NCBI GenBank assembly: GCA_028583405.1
Contig: CM053251.1
Coordinates: 1-64,000, forward strand
Direction: 5' to 3'
Source of the DNA: Pogonophryne albipinna
Lineage: Eukaryota > Chordata > Actinopteri > Perciformes > Artedidraconidae
DNA: 64,000 bases
Shown here: piece by piece, positions 1 to 36,735 of the stretch
How the letters are laid out: each line of letters starts with the position of its first letter
Numbering within the stretch: the stretch's first letter is position 1
Translations under genes and position numbers: made by a program
The notes under the pieces: model-generated
The model's database searches: none
The model's input: the letters and a program-made list of their open reading frames with translations, nothing else
Told to the model about the DNA's origin: nothing

Positions 1-1036
1 TGTTATGAGCCTGTTGGTTTGTTTTAACTAAACGGTTTTACACTTGTGTGTGTGTGTGTTTGTGTGTGTATAATCGCACGCCTTGATTTTCTGCACCCAG
101 CACAAACAAAACGGCTGCAGAAATGAAATTTAAATGTTTTCCAGCAGTCATTAGCATCCTCCCGCGTCAAACACTAAACCTCCCATCTCCAAACGCAAGT
201 AAACTTTGAAAAACTCCATGTATAAGCAAAAGGTTTCCGTCCGTCCCCTGAGTTAAAAACCCAAATCGCAGAAAACAATTATCTCACAGCTGATGGGAAA
301 CTAATGAGCCAAAAACAAACTGGATTTCTGAATACTTAGTCGGCGGCTTTTGGGGAGATATCAGATTCCTGCAGGCAAAATGCAGTTATATAATTTTACT
401 GCAGAGCCTTTGGCTGGAGGCCATCTCTCCTCTGCATCCATCTTCCTCCTCCTCCTCTTCCTCTTCTTCTCTCTCCACGTTCATGAACCTTCTTCCTCCT
501 TCCATCTTAGCACTGTTCATGCAGGAACCTTCCTAACCTTATTCTACCCCTATGCATGGCCTCTAAAAATGTCCTTTTAACACGTTTTATGACATATTAT
601 GAAGGGACAGGTGCTAATACTTTTAGATGTACGACTTTCTTTATCAAGGGATTGATACTAGTTCAAAGAAAATGTTGTTTTTAAGTCTCTCAAGTTATGA
701 GAGTTGCTGCTTATCTATTTTAAATTGTAATAGACATTAAGAATTTGCAGCCCTATCTAATTTCTGCGATATGAAGGCCTAATGTCAGACTGTTTCTAAA
801 GGGGATATTCTTTGGTCGGTAGCCAACATTCCTTTTTGAAAACCCCCAAATCCTTCACGTCTATTTGCTGATTGGAGGATGCGTTCTTCCTGAGTTCATA
901 CATATTTTCCATATTTCTTGCAGAGAGTGATGAATTTTGAAGATAATAATTGGTTTTCACAGCTTGATTTTCAGCCCCTAAGAGCTCCGCTGTATCACCA
1001 TTAAGCAGAATAAACAAAAAGTGACATTTTCCTCAC
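1..1036. other. chn1 intron, no gene seen
   Basis: Intronic sequence between the last visible chn1 exon and the window edge. There is a short TG run near 45-70 and a CT-rich stretch near 430-475. I see no exon with good borders and no recognisable repeat. Confidence 0.5.
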
Positions 1037-6641
<5,605 letters not shown>

Positions 6642-6660
<19 letters not shown>

Positions 6661-6741
6661 CTTGATTCTGTGATACGATGATGAGGATTATTATGAAGAA
6701 CCAGAAGATCCAAATTTCCAACAAAACAGACAATTTAAATC
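6642..6741 (-). CDS. chn1: chn1 translation-start exon
   Basis: This exon carries 81 nt of 5' UTR and the first 19 coding nucleotides (ATG at 6660, context AAGATGG). The start is supported by two consecutive in-frame TAA stops upstream in the same exon and by the match of MALNVF with the alpha2-chimaerin MAL start. Its acceptor is at 6742-6744 and its donor, GTAAGCG, at 6641-6635. Confidence 0.88.
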
Positions 6742-7094
6742 CTGAAAGACAAAGAAAAATAAAAATAAGGTGCAAAGCGTTCATCAACTAATGAAATAAC
6801 ACAGTGTCTGTTTGCAGGGGCATCTTAAATAAATACTCAAATGCTTGTTTGGATGTTGTAAATGAACGGTTGGAGATGGGTAGGTATTTTTGGAACAATC
6901 AGAAGCAGTTTTATTAATGCCACCTTCAAAAAGAACAAGCCAAATAAACAGTTTAATGTCTAAAATTGTGACAATCACAGTTTGAAATCATTCATTTACT
7001 CCAGTTTGAGTACAAATTACCTCGGGGCATAACACTAAAGGATGTTATTTTCCAACAACAAAAACCCAATGTCGAAATAAACAAGCCAAATTAT

Positions 7095-7450
7095 AAATAA
7101 ATCTAATTTGTGTAAGCATCAAAAAGCTGTGAACGATGCATTACTATAGCTTTGCACAGAGGATGGTTTGTAAATTAGCTCACGTCATTCTCAGACATGC
7201 TTTTGAGTAATATTGTTTTATGCATTGCACCATTACACAGAAACCCATAATCATTTTAGGCCCCAAATGGAGTCTGGCTTAACGTTTTTTAATGCACTAA
7301 AATGTGTGTTGTAAAAGCATGAAAGGGCAGGAGTAGCAAAAGCAACATTTGTGTAGGCATAAAACAGCTGTGGAAGATGCATTACTGTAGCTTTGCAGAG
7401 AGGATGCCTTGTAAATTAGCTTATTCTCAGACATGCTTTTTAGTTAGTGT
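7095..7450. repeat. Duplicated about 110-bp segment in chn1 5' intron
   Basis: The copies at about 7100-7210 and 7340-7447 share aagatgcattactgtagctt-type sequence, ttgtaaattagct and ttctcagacatgcttt, separated by about 130 bp. No function is apparent. Confidence 0.65.
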
Positions 7451-7708
7451 AACAGCATCATTTTCAGTGGAGTGAAGTGAAAAACTAGCTGAGTAACAAC
7501 ACATGATACAGCTCCAAATTATAAAGGGAGCGGTAACTCCAGTAGGAAAACTGATCCGCGGATAAAACGGAAATTATACATGGCTACATTTTTCAATTAA
7601 ACTGCAGAGGAAACATGTGCTTAGGAATACAGTGAAAGTGCACATAAAACAATCTTAAATAATACACTGGTTTGTCATTATATTAACGGTTTTTCTCATA
7701 ATACTCAC

Positions 7709-7770
7709 ACTCAAAGTCCATTCTGCATTGTAGTCGCCATCTTGCTGGGTCACGTGATCAGTCTCGCCTT
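7709..7770 (-). other. chn1: chn1 probable 5' untranslated exon
   Basis: On the minus strand a good donor (T|GTGAGTATT at 7708-7701) follows a short segment in a GC-richer, CT-rich region next to the intergenic gap. The segment contains an ATG in good context (7761-7759), but its frame reaches TGA after nine codons and does not join the chimaerin frame, so I read it as 5' UTR. The transcription start is not visible and the upper boundary is approximate. Confidence 0.5.
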
Positions 7771-7972
7771 CTCTCTCTCTCTTTCTCTGGAGTAGCTATG
7801 GCAACAGTCCCGATTTTAAAATTGAGTTTATCACATACTTCAATAATATAATATATCATTTGGTTGTGTAGCGTTTCTCTCTCTAGTATGAAATAGTGAA
7901 ATGGGGAAGCCAAGCGTAGGACTTATATAAATGTTAAGGTATAATAATTAACAATTTGATCGTACGAAATGT

Positions 7973-8046
7973 GGCCGGTTAGCTCAGTTGGTTAGAGCGT
8001 CGTGCTAATAACGCGAAGGTCGCGGGTTCGATACCCGTACTGGCCA
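7973..8046 (+). tRNA. tRNA-Ile (anticodon AAT)
   Basis: A 74-nt cloverleaf. The acceptor stem GGCCGGT pairs with ACTGGCC, with discriminator A. The D arm is TAGCTCAGTTGGTTAGAGC, the anticodon loop CTAATAA gives AAT, and the T arm is GCGGG-TTCGATA-CCCGT. The A box (TAGCTCAGTTGG) and B box (GGTTCGATACC) are canonical. There is no intron. A run of eight T at 8051-8058 is the Pol III terminator. It reads AUU/AUC codons through inosine 34. All stems pair, so it looks functional. Confidence 0.97.
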
Positions 8047-8050
8047 TCTA

Positions 8051-8058
8051 TTTTTTTT
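8051..8058 (+). terminator. Pol III terminator of tRNA-Ile
   Basis: Eight consecutive T begin 5 nt after the tRNA discriminator base, a standard RNA polymerase III stop. Confidence 0.85.
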
Positions 8059-8579
8059 ATGCAACGCCACAATTAAACGTCCTTTTTTACTACTATCACT
8101 ATGTTTCAGGATAATATATTTTGATTGTAGAGATGTTCAAATATTTTATTCGATGTTATTGTAACCATGCAATGTATTTGTCTATTATGATCTACACTGC
8201 TTTCAATCGGGTATATTTATATTGTTGTGTATTAAATAGATATACTCAATAGATATACTGATATGTATATTCACATAATTATGCAACCTGTAAAGTGACA
8301 AGAAAACGATTAAATCAACATAAGAAAACACTTTTATTTTTTAAACGAGTTGAAGATGTGGACTTTTAATGGAAATCAACTACGACTCCCATGATGCACT
8401 CGTCGGTTACACCCCCAGGAAGTCGAATAACCCCAAACTTTTTACCCAAAAAACGAAGCTTGTGCAGCAGATAAAGGTAATAACATATATATATATACTA
8501 ACACCAAACGATGACACTGTGCCTGTTTTAAGGTTTTGATCACTTTCTGCAAACTTTAGGAGGCTTTTGTGTGTGTTTG

Positions 8580-8739
8580 GCGCTGTGCATCATAGTATAT
8601 TAGATCCACGTGGTGTGTGTGTGTAATGTATTAACACACTGTATCCACGGTCAGTCTGTAGGCTGAGAGCAGAGGACACACACTCCTGACTGCTGTCCTG
8701 AACCTTTTTCTGCTTCACACACACACTAAACACACACAG
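8580..8739 (+). other. gart: Candidate 5' untranslated exon of gart
   Basis: The gart start codon lies in an exon with an upstream acceptor (12279-12280), so at least one non-coding exon must exist upstream. The best donor seen is CACACAG|GTGAGTG at 8739/8740; a weaker one is AAAG|GTAATA near 8475. No promoter element can be fixed by eye. The choice of exon is an inference. Confidence 0.3.
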
Positions 8740-10400
8740 GTGAGTGTCAAAACAGCATGCTAAGTGATCATGTGTTCGTTGTGCTAATGTCGCTTAAAAT
8801 GTGTCAATACTATTATTATTTTCGTGCAAAAGGCAAATACATGCATAGTATTCATGCTTTACTAGCTTGTGCATGAACACGTTGATGTTGTTTGGATTAA
8901 ATGGTTTGTATGTTGACGTTTTTGAGATATTGAGATAGGAAAAGATACTTCAGGATATAGACATCTGTCCTCTATCTTCTATATCAATGGTTAAACTGCA
9001 GGATACGTACATATAAATGAATGAATGTACAGCCATAATTCACTGTAAGTAAAATGCTTGTGCGACATCTTTTACACTATTTATCCACAGAAAAGTGTTC
9101 GTTTATGCTGTAATATTAGTTGTGTGGTTAAAAATGAAAGTGGAGTATGAAGGGAAGTTATCACAGAACTTACAGCACTTTTCTTTGATTGTATTAAGGA
9201 CCTTTTTAAACAAGTGATGCGTTGTTAGACACATGCATTTGATTTGCTCCCTGGCATGTGAGTCTCATGAGTCAAAGCCAGTGATTTGACTAATTGTGGA
9301 GCATGTGCACCCACTGTGCAACACTCTCCCCTTTGTACTGTTCAATACTGATCAAATATCTCGTATCTACTTTAGTAAACCATGCAATTTCACAATCCTC
9401 AGGTAACTTTGGGTTAGACATCTGATCTGGATTCTTTTTAAACGAAATGACACTGTTTTCTGTTGAGTGGATTAACTAGGGAACCGATTGTATTGGTATC
9501 AACGCTATTGGCGAGTCCGCTTATCTGTTCTTCATTGATTCCTGATACATTTTCTGTCTGTGTGAATGAACAAGAAGCCTAATACAGATTTTCAGGATCA
9601 ATCAACGCTGCGTTATTCTGAATTAATCTGCTAAACCTGCTTGAGGGTGTCATTTTATTATAGCTTAGTATTAACCTATGTCAAATACATAGCATTTCTG
9701 GAATTGTACCCCATGTTTATTATCAAATCAAACTTTACATGGTTGCACAAATTGTCAGTATCTCTGTATATCTCTAAAAATCAGCTTCTAATGTGCAAAT
9801 AATACAATAAATACATGCATAACAGGTTGTATTGGTCTGATGAGGCAGAGACTATACTGTATATCAAGCTGATAATGGCTTCGTTTTTCAATGCAAATGC
9901 TTTTGCCGGTGATTTGATCGGCCTGGTGACCATGCCATTTAATTGTTGACTTGTGTTTTTGTTCTAGTTGATTGGACCCGTGTTAGTGTGACATTAAAAG
10001 ATAATGAAAGACCCCATTCCTCAGAAAAGGTCAACGCTTCCTCGCAGTTTAGGGAACTACTTTTCGTTATAGGTCAATCTTTGCATGCAATTAAATGCTC
10101 TGCTTCACAAGCGATTAAAGGCAAGTGAAGTTTCAAGATTCAGTGTAGATATGTCAATGAAAAACTTAGGTCACAGAACAGGCTCCTTCAACAGTGCAAC
10201 ATATATGTTATATGCAGATTAATGTTTTGGATGTTCTTTAAAAGGTTCAGGTGTTTAATTCAGTTCAGGAAGTGTTGCAGAACAGACCTGACGGGGGGCA
10301 TGGTTTGATTTGAAAGTCAGAGTTGCAGCGAACCTGCAGGTTTCTGGGAGTTTGTTCCAGATATTTGGCAATACCCCTCACCAAATTCTCACATTCCTCT
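8740..10400. other. gart upstream or intron 1 sequence, no gene seen
   Basis: AT-rich sequence without exon-like open frames. The only recognisable element is a copy of the dispersed short repeat (attcagtgtagatatg through ggctccttcaacagtgcaac) at about 10131-10270. Confidence 0.45.
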
Positions 10401-11590
10401 AGTCCTGGGTTGCGGTCGAATAGTCCAAAAATCAGCTCCTAAGTTCTAACCCTATCTGCTATTCCTTGACCTCTGAGTGAAACGTCACGGGGTTAAGGGA
10501 TAGTGGATAGGAGAATTCAAAAGGACTTAGGAGAAGAGACTGCGGTACTTTGAGAATCGACTGCACTTTCACTATCCGACGTGTTTATGATGCGCCAGCG
10601 GACGTCATAAATGTGCGTCTGCTGCTGTGGGGAAACTATGGAAACTACAGTTTTCTATACAGCGGACTACAACATGGATGTTCAATAAGAACGAGGGACT
10701 CATCTAGAGACTCTGCACCGCGCTCTGATGCTGTTGCTTTAGGCTTTAAGAACGTGGACAACAGAGAAACATATTCTTCATGACCAAAGTTGGAATTGAA
10801 ATAAAAAGGAAAGTGAAACTTATGCTCGTCACCCTCTCCCTCCGGTCCACATTAATACAAATGATCCCAATACGTATGATTGTATGAACTATGAAAATAT
10901 CTTAAAATCAATACAGATGTATGTATTATAAACGTTAGTCCTTAACATCTATCACTGTGTATATCACCATTCATCTTTTAAAAGTTGAACAAACTCCACA
11001 CAGCTCAGTAAAGACTGTGAGATGTTGACTTTATTTGATCATTTCAGTAAAAATTAACGTTCATATTTCTCTTTTTGATTATAATACTGATGAACGTTCA
11101 GAACAAAGCACTTTGGCAATTTACCACATACGTTTTAAAATGCTTAATAAGCACCGTAACTTTCATGATATAATTTCTCGGTCATAATCGGTTGTTTCCG
11201 TGAACGGCCGACTGTTGTGTGACGGCAAATGCTGCGGCTGCAAGGCATTGTGGGGCAGCATTTTCTCCTCTCCTTTCGGTTAGGGAGGTCCAGTGGTTCC
11301 TAAGCTAAAGGAGGTTATAAAGGAAGTTTGAAACCTCCTTTCCTATCATCTAGAGAATTTGAACGGCTCTTATCATGGCTGCCACTGAGGGACTTCCGGG
11401 TCATTTCACTCCGTTAGGAAGGTTCCTAAGCTAAATGGACTATTCGACTTCAGCCTAGGAGTCGAGGAGGAGAAATTAGAGTATTGAGAAACCTCTATTA
11501 TGTCGATCCCTCATTCCAGGTGTACTTTCATGGACAGTTTTTTGAGAAGTACATTAGGAAATGAGGAACAAGTGATTTACTAAATTGAGA

Positions 11591-11663
11591 CGAGCTAGCC
11601 AGGAGTCGAACCTGGAATCTTCTGATTCATAGTCAGAAGCGTTTTCCATTGCGCCACTAACGC
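11591..11663 (-). pseudogene. tRNA-like sequence (Arg/Trp-like body, anticodon ATG), probable pseudogene
   Basis: The minus strand gives a 73-nt cloverleaf. The acceptor GCGTTAG/CTAGCTC has one mismatch, the D arm begins GGCGCAATGGA with only three good pairs, the anticodon stem is TCTGA/TCAGA around loop CTATGAA, and the T arm is CCAGG-TTCGACT-CCTGG. The body resembles eukaryotic tRNA-Arg or tRNA-Trp, but the anticodon reads ATG (His box), which is not a normal vertebrate isoacceptor. The weak D stem, the acceptor mismatch and the absence of a TTTT terminator argue for a decayed copy. Confidence 0.6.
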
Positions 11664-11761
11664 TTTGGTTTTACTTTTGTAGCATCTTTTAAACTGTAGA
11701 AAATGAACAAAAAATGCAGTAGGTAGGTTGAAGCAAAAACCTAAAAGCAGACTAGAACTGC

Positions 11762-11833
11762 TGCCGTGACCCGGATTCGAACCGGGGTTGCTGCGGCCAC
11801 AACGCAGAGTACTAACCACTATACGATCACGGC
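11762..11833 (-). tRNA. tRNA-His (anticodon GTG)
   Basis: The minus strand reads GCCGTGATCGTATAGTGGTT, then TCTGCGTTGTGGCCGCAG (anticodon GTG), then a T arm with GGTTCGAATCC and the 3' end TCACGGCA. This is essentially the vertebrate nuclear tRNA-His. All stems pair. A TTTT run about 16 nt downstream on the minus strand (11745-11742) can terminate transcription. G-1 is added after transcription in eukaryotes and is not encoded here. Confidence 0.95.
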
Positions 11834-11888
11834 CACTGTAGTTCTCACAGTATTGCAAACATACCATTCTGAAGGCAAGTACACTTAC

Positions 11889-11920
11889 AAAAGGGGGCAC
11901 CCAGATTTGAACTGGCATTT
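11889..11920 (-). pseudogene. 3' fragment of a tRNA-Cys
   Basis: The minus strand reads GCCAGTTCAAATCTGGGTGC followed by CCCC. This matches the T arm and acceptor end of vertebrate tRNA-Cys(GCA), with substitutions in the T stem. No D arm or anticodon arm precedes it. It lies between two copies of a 25-bp sequence (tgaaggca-gtacacttacaa at about 11869-11890 and 11921-11942). Confidence 0.6.
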
Positions 11921-11948
11921 TGAAGGCATGTACACTTACAACCTGTAA

Positions 11949-12156
11949 ACATGTGGGTTTTCTCCGGAAGTTTTTCCTTGTACGATGTGAGGGTCTAAGG
12001 ACAGAGGGTCTAAGGACAGAGGGTCTAAGGACAGAGGGTGTCGTATTGTCATACTGATATTCTGTACAAACTGTGAAGTCCACTGAGACAAATGTAACAT
12101 TTGTGATATTGGGCTATATCAATAAACATTGATTGATTGATTGATTGATTGATTGA
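11949..12156 (-). repeat. Retroelement 3' fragment with three 15-bp tandem units
   Basis: The reverse complement of this stretch matches 28637-28760 plus 29226-29290: a tcaa-repeat start, aaagcccaatatcacac-type sequence, acttcacagtttgtacagaa and the tccttagaccctctg units. Here the 15-bp unit is present only about three times, against about 33 times in the copy at 28.7 kb. Confidence 0.8.
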
Positions 12157-12251
12157 CAACCCTCCGTTAGGAAGGTTCCTAAGCTAAATGGACTATTCGA
12201 CTGCAACCCTGGTCTTCCTGTGAAATTATAGTTCTTTTGACACTTTTCTAA

Positions 12252-33330
<21,079 letters not shown>

Positions 33331-33970
33331 AAAACAAACCCAGATGAATGCCACTTTCATTCTGTTACCTAAAACTAGTTCCACAAAAGTGACAAAGCAT
33401 CAAACAAGGTTAAGATGGTCACTTTTTACTGTACTAACGCCTGCAAACTGTCCTTTCTTTTTCAAAATGTCATGCTGGATTGAGATAGGTAGATTTTCGT
33501 GGGATGCTTAAAGCTTGCATGCATCCATTTCAACATCTTGTGCCTCATACTTGACCTGAATTACAGAGTTAAAGAAAACACCCACATTTTCATTACTGCT
33601 AGTTCTACAAAAGAGACGCTAACAAAGCGTCAAACAAGGTCACTTTTTACTGCTTTAATACCTGCAAACTGTCATGTTAAATTGAAATGGGTAGATTGTC
33701 TTATTTTTCGTGGCATGCTTAAAGCTTGCATGCATCCATTTAATAGCAGCATTTCAACATCTTGTGTGAAGAGGCCTCATACTTGACCAAAATTACATTC
33801 CAATGGTTTATTTTTAATTAATGTTAGTTGCACTGGAATTGAACTACTAAAAAAAGTTATATTTGTAATTCTGGTGGAATCTATGAGTATAATAATAATA
33901 ATGCATCTTTGAATGTCTGTGTAGTTGTTATTTCATCATTAAACCTGCATCGGTGAACGCATTAAAAATG
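33331..33970 (+). other. gart: gart 3' UTR with internal duplication and poly(A) signals
   Basis: After the stop, the block at about 33358-33570 (containing caaaagtgacaaagc, caaacaaggt and taaagcttgcatgcatccat) is repeated at about 33583-33800 with small indels. Candidate poly(A) signals ATTAAA are at 33938-33943 and 33961-33966. No AATAAA precedes them. The true 3' end is not certain. Confidence 0.6.
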
Positions 33971-34169
33971 ATTTTGTGTGGCATTTTGTTTATTTAATTT
34001 TACGAATTTCACATAAAATCAGAAGGACTTTAATCTGGGTTAATTATTTGCACACAAAGTGGAGTTTGAACATGAACATGACGTGGTTTTATTTGCATTA
34101 TTTAAGGTATGAAAACACTACACCAGTCTGCCAATGCAAGAAGTAGAAGACAAATATACCCTGGTAAGA

Positions 34170-34490
34170 AATGAACCAAATACGCCACAAAAAATATGTG
34201 ACTTTTTTTGGTTCAACACCTAAATTAATGAGTTGTTCTTATTGCATACTAGTTGTATTTGTATGTAACACTGCCTGTAAGATCAACTCTCACCGTGTGC
34301 AATATGTTTATCGATTAATCGTTAGATCCAACAGCCAAAGAGAAGAAACCAAAAGGTCTAACAAAACATATGAAAGCATGTCTCATCATACAGCTCCGTG
34401 TGATAGATGTTGGGTTAGAAGATCTGATGTTGTGAGTTCGATTCTTATTGGCTGCAGTAAATGTATACGTCCAATTTCTCACAGAACAGG
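34170..34490 (+). repeat. Left arm of a distant inverted duplication
   Basis: gagttgttcttattgcatac and tagttgtatttgtatgtaac, then tctcaccgtgtgcaatatgt, then the tRNA-like block through ttctcacagaa, recur in reverse complement at about 41070-41470 with moderate divergence. The two arms are about 6.6 kb apart. Confidence 0.75.
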
Positions 34491-36045
34491 TACAAAAGGT
34501 ACCAAACGACTGTGAAGTGGGATCAGTCATGAAGCTCAGAGAGGAAGATGTGTGCTCTGTAGAGCTGAGGTTCTGTGTTCAATTCCTATCTTGGGTCGAC
34601 CGTAAAGAAAGATTACTTTGAAAGGTTATTAAACGTTTCTTTCTTTGAGGTTGTGACACAAACACTACTCAGATCTCATAGCTCAGAGTGATACAAGACT
34701 GTTCTGAAGTACTGAACGCTTAGCTTCGATCCTCATGAAGTGCAGTGATATTTCCAAATACAACATCCACCCGGTGCAAATGTTTTTTTAAGTCCAAGAC
34801 CCAAAGTGTAGAATTAGATTACCAAACGACACAAAGGTAACCCAGGTGAAATGGCTCACAGGGATAAAACACTGCCTTGAAGGCCGGAGGTTGGTCGCTC
34901 AATGCTTATCATTTGCAGTGACTTTTAAGGTAAAGCACCCAAGATAATGAATTCAAATATGCAAAGAGAACAGTTTTACTTTAACATCTGGTGGTGGTGC
35001 AATTTCGTTACATACTTTCTACACATTGACTTAGTTTCACAACCCCAACCGAGAGAAACTCTCCACCAGAACATTGACTCAGAGTGATACGAGACGGATC
35101 AGAAGACCAGAGGTTGTGGGTTTGATTCTTAGAGGGATCAGTGATATCAACAATCCAGATTAAAGAAGAGCAGAGTTTTACATTAACTTGAGACTAGCTG
35201 TAGGAAAGTCTATCAATGACCAATCACAGGCTGAGATCTGACAGCTTAGAGTGATACAACGCTGCTCAGGTGAGCTGAGGTTTTGGGATCAATCCCCATG
35301 AGGTGCATTGATTTTTCGAAGTTCAACACCCAAAGTGTAGAATTAGATTACCAAACGAAAGTGTTTTGGCTGAAGTCAAATGGCTGACTGGGATAAAACC
35401 ATGCCTTGATGTCCCGAGGTTCTCGGTTCAATCTTCTTTATTTGCACTGGTTTTCAGGTAAAACATCCAAAATGGTGTGAAAAAGCGTAGAGAAGAGCTT
35501 TTAATTTACTAATGTTGCTAGCACAATTGTGTGACATACTTACAAGGACAGCTTTTTTCAGATGGACTGCACTATAACTTATTATATTTCCTTTTTTACA
35601 TTTTTCTTTGTGACATAATCTACCAAACAACAGGTCAATGTCTCAATCTATTAGCTCAGAGTGATACAACGCTGCTCAGGTGAGCTGAGGTTTTGGGTTC
35701 GATCCCCATGAGGTGCAGAGATCTTTGGAAGTTCAAGACCCAAAGTGTAGAATTACATTGCCTAACGAAACAATATCGACCCAGGTCAGACCCAAAATCC
35801 GTAAGACGTAATAGTTACTGGTCAAATGGCTCAGAGGGATAGAACACAGACTCTGAGACAGAAGGTTGTTGGTTCAAGGCTTTTCAAGTGCAGTCATCTT
35901 TAAGGTCCAAAAACCCAAATGAACAGGTCATAAGCTGTTCGAAACATAATCATCTCAGGACAGATGGCTCAGAGGGATAAGTGTCAGCTCAGAATACCTG
36001 AGGTTGTGTGTTTGAAACCTTGTGAGGTAAAGTGATTTTTGAAGT
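34380..36045 (+). repeat. Tandem array of about ten tRNA-like modules
   Basis: Modules start near 34386, 34528, 34677, 34851, 35077, 35237, 35379, 35655, 35824 and 35962. Each has an A-box-like start (such as tagctcagagtgatac or atggctcagagggata) and, 30-40 nt later, a B-box-like sequence (ggttcgatccc is exact at 35696). Most then have an agtgcagtgat-like tail. The first type alternates with the second across a shared spacer (caagacccaaagtgtagaat) seen near 34790, 35320 and 35730, so the repeat unit is a dimer of about 400-500 bp. Anticodon arms are not canonical, so these are not functional tRNAs. Confidence 0.7.
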
Positions 36046-36189
36046 GCTTTACTCAAAATGAAGAAGATAAATGCGCCCGGAGCACAGGTCTTCATGTACA
36101 TGTGTTGGTGGCCGGATTGGGTCTGTTCTCGGCATTAAGGCGCCCGTGTCGAGTTCAGGTCCGCTGCTTAGCATGTACGGGGTTCGATA

Positions 36190-36555
36190 CTCGGAGTAGC
36201 TGAGTTAGGCAGAGTAGCTGCGGCAGTTAGTGCACAGTAGGTGAGGCAGGAAGTGTAGGGTTGTGTAACGTAGGGTAGGAGGGTAGCATAGGAAAGGCAG
36301 GTAGCGTAGGAGGGTTGCATAGGAAAGGCAGGTAGCGTAGGAGGGTTGCGTAGGAAAGGCAGGTAGCGTAGGAGAGGTAGCATAGCGTAGGAAAGGCAGG
36401 TAGCGTAGGAGGGTTGTGTAGGAAAGGCAGGTAGCGTAGGAGAGGTAGGAAAGGCAGGTAGCGTAGGATAAGAGAGACAGGAAGAGTAGGAGAGGTAGCG
36501 TAGGAGAGGTAGCATAGCGTAGGAAAGGCAGGTAGCGTAGGATAAGAGAGTAGGA
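36190..36555. repeat. Minisatellite, gtaggaaaggcaggtagc family
   Basis: Irregular tandem units of about 25-40 bp built from gcgtaggaaaggcaggta, gcgtaggagggttg and ggagaggtagcata. This produces a spurious minus-strand open frame. Confidence 0.9.
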
Positions 36556-36639
36556 GAGCAGAACAGGATTAAAAAATTGCAGAAAATCTTTTTTTGGTGC
36601 TTTTTTCCCAAATTTTAGCTTTTTTTGGTCCTGAAAAGC

Positions 36640-36735
36640 AGCACTGCAGCCGCAGGGGGGATACGAACCCTGGCATCTAGGATTCTTCCTGGCTCACTGT
36701 GCACCTGCCCTACCAGGTGAGCCACTGGGTCATAC
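36640..36735 (-). repeat. tRNA-like SINE head
   Basis: The minus strand reads agtggctcacctggtagggc, a variable arm and then cagggttcgtatcccc, so A-box and B-box spacing is tRNA-like. There is no pairable anticodon stem with a 7-nt loop and no acceptor stem. Confidence 0.55.

Larger units (their letters stand above)
10404..12212. mobile_element. Non-autonomous DNA transposon with duplicated right end enclosing tRNA cluster
   Basis: The left terminal sequence cctgggttgcggtcgaatag (10404) matches the reverse complement of ggactattcgactgcaaccc at 12190-12212 at 21 of 23 positions. It matches less well a second copy ending near 11456. The two right-hand copies share an identical 39-bp stretch (11411-11449 and 12164-12202). 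Between them lie the tRNA-His cluster and a retroelement fragment. No transposase reading frame is present and no convincing target duplication was found. Confidence 0.6.

Noticed and set aside
1..1036. Alternative alpha1-chimaerin first exon
   Set aside because: I searched for its start motif on the minus strand and found none with a usable donor.
36640..36735. Minus-strand tRNA gene
   Set aside because: A and B boxes are present but there is no acceptor pairing and no 7-nt anticodon loop; better read as a SINE head.
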